Shown here piece by piece: positions 26,791-36,482 of a stretch of DNA of 64,000 bases. The notes under the pieces are model-generated. The model worked only from the letters and a program-made list of their open reading frames with translations. It was not told where the DNA came from and ran no database searches. Both the position numbers and the translations under genes were made by a program. How positions within the stretch are numbered: the first letter of the stretch is position 1; every line of letters begins with the position of its first letter. Source of the DNA: Gp1-AA145 sp963757135 (GTDB lineage: Bacteria > Acidobacteriota > Terriglobia > Terriglobales > Acidobacteriaceae); assembly GCA_963757135.1 (NCBI GenBank), contig CAVWQE010000001.1:108871-172870 (forward strand), given 5' to 3'.

Positions 26791-28482
26791 TTACCAGTTC
26801 ACCCGAACCGCTTGTGACGAATCGAGGTCCAGAGAAAGTGTCTGCTGGCTCTGATCCACTCCGAAGCTAGGTTCAGAAGCTCTCTGCCAGTGACCCCGAA
26901 CCCACGCGCCTCGTTCCACTCGCAGCGATTTCATATGTGGCCACGTAAATGTCGCATCTTTCCATGAAACCTGGCAGCGATATCCAATAACCAGGAACTC
27001 GTGGCCCGAGGGGTGAATCACAATTGCCTGGCCGTCATGCTCTCCGGTCACGGTCACAACTGCCCCATTGACATCACCGCTTTGAGTAAATCGTTCACCG
27101 GGAGAACTCGCCATGAACACTTTGAGTTTGCGGGTTCCGGCGTAATAGGAGACCTGCGCCAAGGCTTTGGCGAGCGATGAATACGTTTCGCGAAGCGCGT
27201 TTGCCCCGTTGGCCCCGGTCCCGTCCGGCAAAATGTAAGGTTCATATGCCTGGGGATATGAGACGGTCAGTGCCCAAGGGGCAAAAATCGGTGCACCAAA
27301 CTCGCCCACAGCGATGTAGGCCAGCCTCGATGTAACTGAACTCAAGCCGCTGTTGATCTCAGTGATCGCAGGCAAGTTCCGACCCACGTGATACTGTTTA
27401 AGCGGCTCTCTCAGCTCTTCCACGCTTGCTTGTGATGGCCGCGCGCAACTGTTGTCTGCCCTCCACTCGGCACAGAAATAGGAATTAACGCCTACGAAAG
27501 AAATATTGGGGCAGTTCTTCAGATAAGTGGCAACGTCTTCGCCGGGAGCTCCGCCCACCATCCCATCGCCAACTTTTCCGCCGACGTAATTGTGAAAGAA
27601 AGGGAGCGCGTACTCCTTTGCGCCCGCATCGGTAATGCGCCGGATCCAGTTGTAGCTAAGGTCCCAGGCGCTGTATTTCAAGTCATCATCGAAACCATGT
27701 TCAGCAAAACGCTGGCTCGAAGCTGGCGAGTGGTCGCGCCAAAGCTTCGGATTGTGACGATCAGCTCCGAATACCGCGATTTCGTTTTCCACCTGGATCA
27801 TGACTATGGTATGAGTCTGCGAATCCACCTGCTTGATATGTCGCATGAAGGCGCGAAATGCAGCGGTTTCGCGATCGACCACGGGTTCGTAGTCATAAGA
27901 GATGGCGTTGTGATGAGCGATGCCATCGGCATCAATTGCACGAGGGTATGTCGTCTCGTCTGAAATAATGTACATCGGTGCGTACACTTCGCCTGCGAGA
28001 TTTCCATAGATGGTGCCATCGCCGCTCGCGTAATGCCCGAACCAGTTCAGTATCAGCTTCAGATGATTCTGTTCGGCGAGGCGCTTGGCCCGATCTACGT
28101 ACGAAAAATCGTAGATTCCTTTCTGAGGCTCAACCATCGACCACTTGATCGGAACTTTCAGAGTGTTGAGCCCAAGCTTGGCGGCAGCGGGATACAGTTT
28201 GTCGTATGCACCTTCTGTCTCTTTGTATTTTCCATAGACCAGGTCCCACCAGGGGATTTCGACGGCGAGAGCAGTGAACGGTTGTCCATCAACGTACAGA
28301 ATCTTCTGTCCATTGCCCTCTGCGAAGTGAGGCACGAGGTTCTGGCTGACTGGGACCCGCCATGGATCTGGGGCAGGGTTCATTGACGAGGTTTGTGCCG
28401 ATACGTAATTCAGGGACAGGACATGCAGAATCATCCCGATGATCGCGATTGATCGTACCTGCAGATCGCTTTTCAGCTGCAT
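26791..28482 (-). CDS. GH35-like beta-galactosidase with DUF5597 C-terminal domain, exported
   Basis: About 563 residues from the ATG at 28480-28482, which has GGAGGAACGG upstream and a signal peptide (SIAIIGMILHVLSLNYVSAQ). The catalytic barrel has the acid/base Glu in MIQVENEIAVFG and the likely nucleophile Glu in PAITEINSGLSS, the clan GH-A pattern. The C-terminal third matches DUF5597, which accompanies these enzymes. It follows the GH42 gene with only 14 bases between them, so they are cotranscribed. It is expected to remove galactose or a related sugar from oligosaccharides in the periplasm. Confidence 0.85.
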   Translation of the reverse strand: MQLKSDLQVRSIAIIGMILHVLSLNYVSAQTSSMNPAPDPWRVPVSQNLVPHFAEGNGQKILYVDGQPFTALAVEIPWWDLVYGKYKETEGAYDKLYPAAAKLGLNTLKVPIKWSMVEPQKGIYDFSYVDRAKRLAEQNHLKLILNWFGHYASGDGTIYGNLAGEVYAPMYIISDETTYPRAIDADGIAHHNAISYDYEPVVDRETAAFRAFMRHIKQVDSQTHTIVMIQVENEIAVFGADRHNPKLWRDHSPASSQRFAEHGFDDDLKYSAWDLSYNWIRRITDAGAKEYALPFFHNYVGGKVGDGMVGGAPGEDVATYLKNCPNISFVGVNSYFCAEWRADNSCARPSQASVEELREPLKQYHVGRNLPAITEINSGLSSVTSRLAYIAVGEFGAPIFAPWALTVSYPQAYEPYILPDGTGANGANALRETYSSLAKALAQVSYYAGTRKLKVFMASSPGERFTQSGDVNGAVVTVTGEHDGQAIVIHPSGHEFLVIGYRCQVSWKDATFTWPHMKSLRVERGAWVRGHWQRASEPSFGVDQSQQTLSLDLDSSQAVRVNW

Positions 28483-28496
28483 CCGTTCCTCCGGTG

Positions 28497-30644
28497 CTAT
28501 TGTTCGCTGATGATCGCCAAGTCCCAAGGTTGTAGTTTCAGTGATTGTCCCTGATGCACGGACGCACCAGTGAGAAGATCGAAACCATTGTTGTAAGGAT
28601 ACGAAACCACTTGCTGCTCCCCAGAGAAGTTCAGGTAGTAGTGCAGAAGATTCCCCGCCCGATTGTGGCCGTGGCGTACTTTCACCGCCGGCACGAGCTC
28701 TTGATCGGGGCTGGTTAGCCCTATCCGTTTCAAGACATCGCGAATGACTTCGCGTTGCAGGCTGTTTGTTAGGAACGTTCCTTCGTAGGTCAGTGTCCCG
28801 CCGCCATACTTGTTACGAGTGATCGCCGGGAAGTGCCAATACGGGTCATCGAATGAGGCAACGACCTCGGCGCTGTCAGGCACAAGGAATTCCTCCCAAA
28901 TCGAACCACTATTTTGATCGCCCACCGAGTAAGGATCGGGAGTAAGCCGTTCCGGCGCTGGCAGGCTCGTAAATTCCTGATAGTGAAATCCCGCCGCCCC
29001 GCGCAGGGGTCCAGGAGCCATGACGTCACGTACCGTGGAGTGCTCATCGGTGAAACCGCTCTTAAACGCCATGACCACATGGCCACCATCTCTTACGTAA
29101 TCCGAGAGCTTGGCCAATATTGCGTCGGGGGCGCTGTACAGCGGCGGGACAAGTAGCAACTTGTATCGCGAAAGGTCTGGGTCGTCAGCCTGGGCGAAAT
29201 CAGGTTCTACGTTTAAGTCATAGAGTGCGCCATACATCTGCTCGAGCACAGTTGTGTAGTTAACGTGGTCATTGAATGGCATGTAATTAATGGCGTTTGC
29301 GGAATCTGTGCTTACCAGAATGGCAACCTTGTTGGTCTTCTTTATATCCGCCAGTTCAGGCCCGATCCGTTTTATTTCGCTTGCGACCCGCGTGACTTCG
29401 GCGTAGGTGCGATTGGGCTCAAGGTCATGTGAAAGCACGCCTTTCCAATATGTTTCCTGACCATAGTGCAGAGAATGCCAGTGCCAGTATTCGACCATGT
29501 TGGCACCCGCAGCAAGATGGGTGTAGACCACTAGCCGAAGCTGCCCTGGATATTGCGGATATTGTGCTCGTGAATCCCAGCCAATGCTTTGAGCGTTGGT
29601 TTCTGTGACCAGGAAATTGGAATGTTTCAAAGATCGTCCGAGGTCGTCTGACAACCAAATGCTCCGTGCACTCAATCGCGCCTGGGTTTCGAAGTATGGG
29701 TTCTCGGCCACGATGTCAAGCGAACGCGCAATGCCCCACTGATCGAGATTCGTATGTACCCCACCACTAAAATCCTGAGTGATGAATTGGTCTGGACGCT
29801 TATATTCGTTGACGATTCTTGCTTGCCACGCCAGATAGTCCGTGACGATATCGTGCTGAAAGTTTTCCCATTCCAACTTGATTCCGGGGTTAATAATTCC
29901 ATCAATGGGCGGGAAGTCCTCCCATTTATCCACTAACTGGCCCCAGTAAACTAGACCCCACATCTTGTTGATGGCGTCAGTGGTCTTGTATTTATTCTTA
30001 AGACGCTCGACGAACATGGCCTGCATGTTGGGAGAGGACAAACCGGTCGCGTGAGTTTCATTGTCAATTTGGTAACCGATCACAGCCGGATGGTCCTTGA
30101 AGTGGCTTACGATCTCCCGAATCACTCGTTCCGCAGCCTGCCGAAAGTACGGGTTTGTATAATCAAAATTCTGACGTGGCCCGTAATGCCCCGGCGGCAC
30201 TGACTGCGGGTAGGTCGGGTCGTAGGGAGCGGCGAGCGGAGCTTTTTGTGAATCATGAGCGATAACAATCTCGGGATGCTCTTTATAAAGCCACGTGGGA
30301 ATTGAATAGGTGGGTGTGCCCAGAATTGCTTTTATTCCAGCCTGGTGCAATCGATCCAGCACCCGCTGCATCCATGCGAATTGAAAGTCGCCATCGCGAG
30401 GCTCCCAACTGCTCCACGTCGATTCGCCGACTCGAACCACCGTAATTCCTGCCTTCTGCATCATCTCAACATCTTTGTCGAGACGGTCATAGGGCATATA
30501 CTCGGGGTAGTAAGCGACTCCATAAAGAACGCTGTCCATATTGTCGGGAGCGAATGATTTCTGCGCGAACAGAGTTGCCACCTCAGCGCAGAAGAACGCT
30601 ACTACCACCAACAGGCTGATTGACCGTGCCACGATTTTGCTCAT
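28497..30644 (-). CDS. GH42 beta-galactosidase, exported
   Basis: About 715 residues from the ATG at 30642-30644 with AAAAGGAGCTCG upstream; a hydrophobic signal peptide (ISLLVVVAFFCAEVATLFAQ) follows. The GH42 start motif YGVAYYPEYMP is present. The acid/base is in GYQIDNETHATG and the nucleophile is in LVTETNAQSIGW. The middle domain has LLVPPLYSAPDAILAKLSDYV typical of the trimerisation domain. GH42 enzymes hydrolyse beta-galactosides. Most are cytoplasmic, so export is noteworthy. It is cotranscribed with the downstream GH35-like gene. Confidence 0.92.
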   Translation of the reverse strand: MSKIVARSISLLVVVAFFCAEVATLFAQKSFAPDNMDSVLYGVAYYPEYMPYDRLDKDVEMMQKAGITVVRVGESTWSSWEPRDGDFQFAWMQRVLDRLHQAGIKAILGTPTYSIPTWLYKEHPEIVIAHDSQKAPLAAPYDPTYPQSVPPGHYGPRQNFDYTNPYFRQAAERVIREIVSHFKDHPAVIGYQIDNETHATGLSSPNMQAMFVERLKNKYKTTDAINKMWGLVYWGQLVDKWEDFPPIDGIINPGIKLEWENFQHDIVTDYLAWQARIVNEYKRPDQFITQDFSGGVHTNLDQWGIARSLDIVAENPYFETQARLSARSIWLSDDLGRSLKHSNFLVTETNAQSIGWDSRAQYPQYPGQLRLVVYTHLAAGANMVEYWHWHSLHYGQETYWKGVLSHDLEPNRTYAEVTRVASEIKRIGPELADIKKTNKVAILVSTDSANAINYMPFNDHVNYTTVLEQMYGALYDLNVEPDFAQADDPDLSRYKLLLVPPLYSAPDAILAKLSDYVRDGGHVVMAFKSGFTDEHSTVRDVMAPGPLRGAAGFHYQEFTSLPAPERLTPDPYSVGDQNSGSIWEEFLVPDSAEVVASFDDPYWHFPAITRNKYGGGTLTYEGTFLTNSLQREVIRDVLKRIGLTSPDQELVPAVKVRHGHNRAGNLLHYYLNFSGEQQVVSYPYNNGFDLLTGASVHQGQSLKLQPWDLAIISEQ

Positions 30645-30705
30645 CGAGCTCCTTTTAAAAGCTCGGGCCTCCTCATTAGAGGTCCCGGTAAAGACTCGCA
30701 CTAAC

Positions 30706-30723
30706 TTTCACTGAACTGTGAAA
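30706..30723. promoter_or_regulatory. Candidate operator upstream of GH42
   Basis: TTTCAC-TGAACT-GTGAAA is an inverted repeat with perfect 6-base arms, 62 bases before the GH42 start on the minus strand. It could be a LacI-family site or part of the promoter. It is unlike the two operators in the first sugar locus. Confidence 0.35.
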
Positions 30724-30858
30724 TAGGTTGTCCACGGTTCTGATAAGCTTTTTTCTTCTCGTCCTCGCCGGCGCGAAGAAGATAAATCTGGCGCGCTTGG
30801 TATCTGGACGCCAGACGCTTCCGCGCCCAGCGTTCAGCCCGAATCCCGTACAACGAAA

Positions 30859-32304
30859 CTAGAACTTCAATAATTCGGTACTGTTCGACGGAATGCTGAA
30901 TGTCACTCTACCGCTTGATAAGACCGGGCTGCCTACAACCACGTCATTACTTACAGAGCTGAATTCCCACTGTGTTCCCGTGCCGCTCGTAATCAGCGCG
31001 GAGAGATCGGCCGTCACTGTAGCTCCAGGGCTTCCGCTGTTGCATGCAATCAAGTAGTAGTGCCCGGAAGAGTCCTTTGTGACGACCGAGACCACATTCC
31101 GGACTGTGCTGGTTACCTGATAAGTTGGACGGTTTGCGACCAATGCGCGTGCCGTAATCCGCATTGCGTAATATCCGGGCGTGTAGCTCTCGGGATTGGG
31201 GTAGCTGCCATGGATAGCGCCCGAGGTATAGCTACTGCCCCAATCGTAGAGCGAGAATAGATTAATTCCCGTGACATAGTTGTTTCCGGGCTGCGAAGCT
31301 TTGATCCACCATGCAACAATAATGTTGTTGTCCGTGCTCTGGCCGTTATACGTATTTTGCCGGTATGACCCCATCTCGGTGATCCAAGCAGGCGCATTGG
31401 TATAGCCATCGCTATTCATTGCGGCGCGCAGAGTCGTGATTTCGGAGGGATTGCTCTGATAATCGTGGAAATCCAGCGCATCGAAAACCGACGGACCGAG
31501 AAGCGTCATGGCATCGCTGGCCCACGCGCAGCAGTTGGAAGTTACCGGAGCGTAGATGTGCGGTGTACGTCCCGGCAGATAGTGACTGTATACATAATGG
31601 ATAGCGTCAGCTGTATATTGAATGAAAGTGTCGTATTGCGCCTCAGTTCCGGCCCAACCCTGACCTGAATTGTTCGGTTCGTTGTGCACCTCCCAGTCGT
31701 CGACGACATAGCTATTCCGGACGTTGAACCAGTACACAGTCGCGAACACATGTTCCCACCACTCGTTCCAGTCATTCGTGGTGGTCGGCGGGTTGTGGGC
31801 CTCCGACCAAGCTGGATTGTTGTTGTTGTCCACATTGCGAAGGACGATGATTGGCTTGATGTTGTGGGCATTAAGCTGTGAAATGATAGTCGCGGCGCTG
31901 ACAGGCGGTATGCCAGTGCTGGCGCTCCAGCTATAGTCGCTGCCGCCGGGAGGATTAGTCATAATGTTGTCCCAAAACGCCCAATTGATGACGTTGGGAT
32001 TTGCCTCGATCTGAGCGATGCTAGGCGATCCGTAGGTTGAAGAATCGTCAGTTGGCTCCCAGCGTGACATGCCGCCATAGAGGCGATAGGTGTTGATTCC
32101 AAGGTCTACCAGGTCATTAATGTTGAACTGTGAGCTCCCCTCATTGGCGCCCAGGTATTGTGACGTCACGCCCCACTGCGTGCCAGAAACTGTGAGGGTA
32201 CCGCTTGCTGCTTGGGAGTAAATCGCGAAAAATAGAGTCGCAGCTATGGGCAGGAAAATTCGACCAACTGCCCTAGCCAAGCTTTTTCTTTCACCTGATG
32301 GCAT
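30859..32304 (-). CDS. Exported GH39/GH5-like glycoside hydrolase
   Basis: About 481 residues from the ATG at 32302-32304 with GAGGAGAG upstream; a signal peptide ends near YSQAASG. The TIM-barrel part has the acid/base Glu in DDWEVHNEPNNS and a second Glu in AWITEMGSYRQ, a clan GH-A pattern like GH39, GH5 or GH79. The C-terminal 100 residues (YQVTSTVRNVVSVVTKDSSGHYYL, then a strand-rich tail) form a beta-sandwich. The target could be xylan, arabinan or glucuronide chains. It lies in the same direction as GH42 with a 214-base gap holding an inverted repeat. Confidence 0.75.
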   Translation of the reverse strand: MPSGERKSLARAVGRIFLPIAATLFFAIYSQAASGTLTVSGTQWGVTSQYLGANEGSSQFNINDLVDLGINTYRLYGGMSRWEPTDDSSTYGSPSIAQIEANPNVINWAFWDNIMTNPPGGSDYSWSASTGIPPVSAATIISQLNAHNIKPIIVLRNVDNNNNPAWSEAHNPPTTTNDWNEWWEHVFATVYWFNVRNSYVVDDWEVHNEPNNSGQGWAGTEAQYDTFIQYTADAIHYVYSHYLPGRTPHIYAPVTSNCCAWASDAMTLLGPSVFDALDFHDYQSNPSEITTLRAAMNSDGYTNAPAWITEMGSYRQNTYNGQSTDNNIIVAWWIKASQPGNNYVTGINLFSLYDWGSSYTSGAIHGSYPNPESYTPGYYAMRITARALVANRPTYQVTSTVRNVVSVVTKDSSGHYYLIACNSGSPGATVTADLSALITSGTGTQWEFSSVSNDVVVGSPVLSSGRVTFSIPSNSTELLKF

Positions 32305-32474
32305 GATGCTCTCTCCTCTTTTCAAGTACGAAGTAGGCTGTTATAAGACACACTTTGGTCGGCATTCATTGTTGGCTCCAACGCACTGAAAAAAGCACAT
32401 CCCGTATTCAACCGCCAGTTTTGGCAAAAAATCGTTCCGCTAGAGAACGCCCAAAATGGAAATTTGAGAGAACG

Positions 32475-32504
32475 CTGGGGAGCGCCTCTCTGAGTGCTCC
32501 CCAG
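32475..32504 (-). terminator. Terminator-like hairpin after the TonB receptor
   Basis: CTGGGGAGC and GCTCCCCAG form a 9-bp perfect stem about 12 bases past the receptor stop at 32516 on the minus strand. The run after it is pyrimidine-rich (CGTTCTCTC) rather than pure T, so it may be a processing or stabilising hairpin instead. Confidence 0.55.
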
Positions 32505-32515
32505 TCAGTCCTTCT

Positions 32516-35500
32516 TCAGAAGTAAAGGTGCAATCCGAGCTGGATAGTGCGGCTGCTATAGAAAGATGTGCCGCTAATGGCTCCAAATCCAGCCGCATGT
32601 TGCGTAGCTGTAGCGGGCTGGTAACCGAGAGTGGGGTCCGCCACAGGTTCGGCAAATTGTGGATGATTCGGCAGATTGAAGACAGCGGCTTCAAACGTCA
32701 ACTTGGTCTGCTCTCCCGCCGAAATCTTAAAGTCCTTCTGAATGGAGAAGTCAAGATTGTCAACACCCGGGGCGCGGACATTAGAGAAAAACCTCGGCGC
32801 GTTGCCAAAGGCCTTAGTAACGTCACAGCAGAAATCGCCGCTTTGGGTGGAATTCACCAAGCCAGAACTGGGGCATGTTCCGGCAAAGTCTAAGGCCTGG
32901 TTATTGAACCAAAGGTTCACGCTGCGCTGAGATCCGGAGATTGACCCTACATTCCCTATAACGTTTGGCCGATCTTCTAAGACACCGGCGCCATTACAGA
33001 AACCATACGAGTTATCGGTAACACCGAAAGGCGTACCGGCGCTGATAGTGTAGATCGTACTTACGCGCCAGCCACCGAGCACGTTAGAAGCGACCCCACT
33101 ATTAAGCCATTTCTGGCCAGGTCCGAATGGCAGTTGTACCACCGGAGCCATGGTGAAGCGAAACGGTATGTCGCCGGCGCTCACCGAACGTTCAGCCTTA
33201 CGATTGTAGAAGTCCTGTCCCAAGGCGTCGAGCGACCAGAATCCGCCCCAGTCTGAGGATGAATCGTCAATTAGCTTGCTCCAGGTGAAGTTCGCTAACA
33301 TAGAAAAGTTGTGCGAGAAACGATGGTCAAATTGCGCTTGCATGGAATGGTAGATGGAGCTGGAAAGTCCCCACCAACCGGGGTTGATGGTCAGCCAGAA
33401 GTAAACCGGTCCGGGGCTGAAGCCAGCCCCAGCGTTTAACGCGGCAGCAGCAGCCGGACAGTAGGGGGTGCTCATGGGTCCTACGAAATCGAACGGATTG
33501 CCTTCGGCAGCAGTACTTGCCGGCGATTGCTGGCAAATGTTGTAGGCATAATTGATCGGTAAATGTACTCCGCGACTGCCTACATAACCGATTTGAGCGG
33601 TGGTGTTGCTGCCAATCTGCTTCTGTACTGTGAAGTTCCAAAGCTGCGAGTAAGTTGGGTATTGCTTGCGTGGGGCCCAGGAAGCAAAGGACACAGTACA
33701 TCCGTTAATTGGTATCGGAGCGGTTATATCTGCGACCGTGGGGATGGGACATGAAGGACTTGCAGTGTCCCACTGACCGCTCAAGCTTGAACTCCACAGC
33801 AGCTCTGGTCCAGGTTGGCCATCACCAGCGCGCCCGTGTCCCACAAATCCAGGGTGCATGATGCCGTACCCAGCCCTGACCACGAAACCACCAACCGGAT
33901 TCCATGCCAGGCCGATTCGAGGTTCGAATTGATGCTTTGACGGATCAAAGGATGTGTCGGGCGTGCCGCCCACTCCGAACTGGTCCCAATGGGGAACACA
34001 ACCCGGGTCCTTTCCGGTATAGAGGGTGGCGCATGGATCAAAGAAGGCGTCTCCGTGATGCGTCTCGTGAAACGACTGGTCGTACTGCCATCGCAAGCCA
34101 GCGTTCAGAGTCAACTTCGGAGTGAGCTTAATATCGTCCTGCAGGAAGAACGCATAGGCCCATGCGCGCGAAGACACAAACGCCGGTTGCCCTTGGATCT
34201 TGCTGCTCGCACTGGGGATCCCGAATAGGTAATCGGCGAAGCCATTCCCGGTTGCGCTTCCGTTGAAGGGGAAATTACCCGTTACGTCGTTTGGCTGGTA
34301 ATTATCTATTGAATAGTGATCTGCCTGAAAACCCCATTTGAGGCTGTGCTTTCCCATCGACTTGCTGACCGTGTCACCAAAGTGAAGAGCAGTGGCGGGC
34401 TCGTACAGCATTCCGCCATTTTGGAAGCCGGTATAACCGTTGACGCTAACCCCAGGCGTTCCGCACTTAGTTCCATTAACAGTATCGGGAATGCTGGAAA
34501 GGCAATTAGGAACACCGGTAAGTCCAAGTCCGGAGGGTGAAACTGAACCGGCGCCAAAGGTCATTCTGTCGCCAGTGTGGTGGGAGACCCCAAAGCGAAA
34601 GTCGTTCAACATCGTTGCACTGATGGTATGTGTCCACCCAATGGTCGTGGCATAGTTCCGGCCGCGCGAAAGTGCTTGGCCGGCTGGGCCGATAATGATG
34701 TCACTGTTGATGCCGCTGCCATACTCCCCGTGAAATGCACCGAATATGTGGTCAGCCTGCGAAACGTTCCAGTCCACGCGCGGGTTGAACAAGTTGTCTG
34801 AGCTGGTATACGCCGGGTTGAGGGTCAGTACGTTTGCGCCGACGCCGCTCGGAGTTCCGCCGTTGGGCCAGAGTGCCAAAATGGCTAGGGAAGCTGGACT
34901 GATAAGTGAGCACGTCGATCCCGCGCATGCAGCAATATTGTTAAAGGGAATGGGATTGCCAGAATTTGGATCTTTAATTTGGTCGGCTGCGTTGCTACAG
35001 ATTCCGGAGCCATTGAATGTTCCCCCATTGCCGGTGCACAAAGTTCCCAAATCTCCGCTGCGGAATAAAGCATTTGGAACAATTACACCGTGGTTCACCG
35101 TGGAACCGTGGCTACGAACTGCCTCGTAATCACTAAAGAAAAAGAGCTTGTCCTTGATTATTGGACCACCAATGCTGCCGCCAAAGTCGTTGTAGTTATA
35201 AGGATTCTTTCGCAGGGTTGGATCGGCAAAAAAGTCGCGAGCGTCCCAGTTCTCATTCCGGTTGTATATGTACGCCGAACCATGGAAGCTGTTGGTGCCC
35301 GACTTGCTGACCTGAATTACGATGAGCCCGCCGGCATTGCCATACTCTGCCGACATGCTGTTCTGCTCGATGCGGAATTCCTGAATGGCTTCTACGCTTG
35401 GCTGGACGGCTTGACCGCCAAAAACGATTGGCGTAATCGAGACACCGTCGAGTACGTTGTCGTCGCTGCGAGGGCGACTGCCGCTGATCCTCACGTTGCC

Positions 35501-36082
35501 TTCGTTCCCGCAGGAGCCGAGTCCACCACCGCCAGTTCCGCCGCCTGTGCACCCGGTCTGTTGCGTTACGCCTGCCGCCAAAGAAAGAAGGCTATAGGGA
35601 CTGCGGCCGCTGCTGTAAGTTCCAGCCTCGATCGGCAGGTTCATCAAGGTGCTGTTGTCCACCGTTTGGCCGAGGTCAGCCTGCCGAGTCTGCAAGATTG
35701 GTGCATTGGCTTCAGTGACCGTAATGGATTCACTGGTTTGACCGACGGCTAAAGCTAAATCCACCTTGGGAGTTGCTCCTACATCGAGTGGAACCCTTTC
35801 CGCTACCACCCTTTTAAAACCGGGTGCCTCCGCCTCCACGCGATATGTACCAATGACCAAATTATTGGCAACATACACGCCGGCGCTGTTCGTCTTTAAC
35901 GCGGTCACAGTATTCGTGGCGATGTTCGTCACTCTGACCGTCGCGTTCGGAACCAGGGCTCCGGTGGGATCGGTGACAGTGCCACTAATGGCTCCATAAA
36001 ATTGTTGTGCGCAAACGTGGCGCAAGGACAGGCTAGAGATGAAAACCAGAGTTCCCGCCAGTAGAACGACAATTCTTTTCAC
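32516..36082 (-). CDS. TonB-dependent receptor, Oar/carboxypeptidase-regulatory type
   Basis: About 1188 residues from GTG at 36080-36082, with GGAGGAAATC placed correctly upstream; the longer form to 36115 lacks such a box. A signal peptide ends near HVCAQQ. Residues 30-110 are a CarboxypepD_reg domain (ISGTVTDPTGALVPNATVRVTN), followed by a plug domain (LLSLAAGVTQQTG, DNVLDGVSITP) and a large beta-barrel that ends in LGLHLYF with a terminal aromatic. This is the size class typical of Acidobacteria. It probably imports oligosaccharides released by the three hydrolases. Confidence 0.93.
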   Translation of the reverse strand: MKRIVVLLAGTLVFISSLSLRHVCAQQFYGAISGTVTDPTGALVPNATVRVTNIATNTVTALKTNSAGVYVANNLVIGTYRVEAEAPGFKRVVAERVPLDVGATPKVDLALAVGQTSESITVTEANAPILQTRQADLGQTVDNSTLMNLPIEAGTYSSGRSPYSLLSLAAGVTQQTGCTGGGTGGGGLGSCGNEGNVRISGSRPRSDDNVLDGVSITPIVFGGQAVQPSVEAIQEFRIEQNSMSAEYGNAGGLIVIQVSKSGTNSFHGSAYIYNRNENWDARDFFADPTLRKNPYNYNDFGGSIGGPIIKDKLFFFSDYEAVRSHGSTVNHGVIVPNALFRSGDLGTLCTGNGGTFNGSGICSNAADQIKDPNSGNPIPFNNIAACAGSTCSLISPASLAILALWPNGGTPSGVGANVLTLNPAYTSSDNLFNPRVDWNVSQADHIFGAFHGEYGSGINSDIIIGPAGQALSRGRNYATTIGWTHTISATMLNDFRFGVSHHTGDRMTFGAGSVSPSGLGLTGVPNCLSSIPDTVNGTKCGTPGVSVNGYTGFQNGGMLYEPATALHFGDTVSKSMGKHSLKWGFQADHYSIDNYQPNDVTGNFPFNGSATGNGFADYLFGIPSASSKIQGQPAFVSSRAWAYAFFLQDDIKLTPKLTLNAGLRWQYDQSFHETHHGDAFFDPCATLYTGKDPGCVPHWDQFGVGGTPDTSFDPSKHQFEPRIGLAWNPVGGFVVRAGYGIMHPGFVGHGRAGDGQPGPELLWSSSLSGQWDTASPSCPIPTVADITAPIPINGCTVSFASWAPRKQYPTYSQLWNFTVQKQIGSNTTAQIGYVGSRGVHLPINYAYNICQQSPASTAAEGNPFDFVGPMSTPYCPAAAAALNAGAGFSPGPVYFWLTINPGWWGLSSSIYHSMQAQFDHRFSHNFSMLANFTWSKLIDDSSSDWGGFWSLDALGQDFYNRKAERSVSAGDIPFRFTMAPVVQLPFGPGQKWLNSGVASNVLGGWRVSTIYTISAGTPFGVTDNSYGFCNGAGVLEDRPNVIGNVGSISGSQRSVNLWFNNQALDFAGTCPSSGLVNSTQSGDFCCDVTKAFGNAPRFFSNVRAPGVDNLDFSIQKDFKISAGEQTKLTFEAAVFNLPNHPQFAEPVADPTLGYQPATATQHAAGFGAISGTSFYSSRTIQLGLHLYF

Positions 36083-36115
36083 GATTTCCTCCAAAATCAA
36101 AGTCTTCTTGGACAC

Positions 36116-36434
36116 ATGGAAATGGAGAACTTCATGTCCTGGCCGATGATTTATCTTGTTTTTTCAATCATGACGTTCTTCTTGTACTCGGCTTTATTCT
36201 TGTCCTTCAAGGCGATAACCGTTACAGCGGTCGTTATCAGAAAAGCTTGGATAGTCAAGTTTTTGATTAGATAGGGCACCGAAGCCCGTGAATTGCAGCT
36301 TTTCTGCTGCGGTCTTCCGGTTTGCCCGGAACGGTGAGAAGGACTGAGGCAATCGATTCAGGGGGATGGCAAGACTTTCGTTCGGGCAGTAACGGTAACT
36401 ATCAAGGCGAATAACGGTTAATGGGTTCTGCGTA
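36116..36434. promoter_or_regulatory. Upstream region of the TonB receptor with imperfect repeats
   Basis: No gene is supported. Two similar segments, TCAAGGCGATAACCGTTAC near 36207 and TCAAGGCGAATAACGGTTA near 36398, occur in the same direction about 190 bases apart. They could be regulator sites of the receptor or leftovers of an older element. The insertion sequence begins directly upstream. Confidence 0.35.
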
Positions 36435-36452
36435 AGCTTCGGATCGTCGCAT
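36435..36452. repeat. Target-site duplication, left copy
   Basis: AGCTTCGGATCGTCGCAT, 18 bases, is identical to 37896-37913. The copies sit 2-3 bases outside the terminal repeats of the insertion sequence. Confidence 0.85.
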
Positions 36453-36482
36453 GTTGTTAGCAAGTTAAAATGTCCGGTTTTG

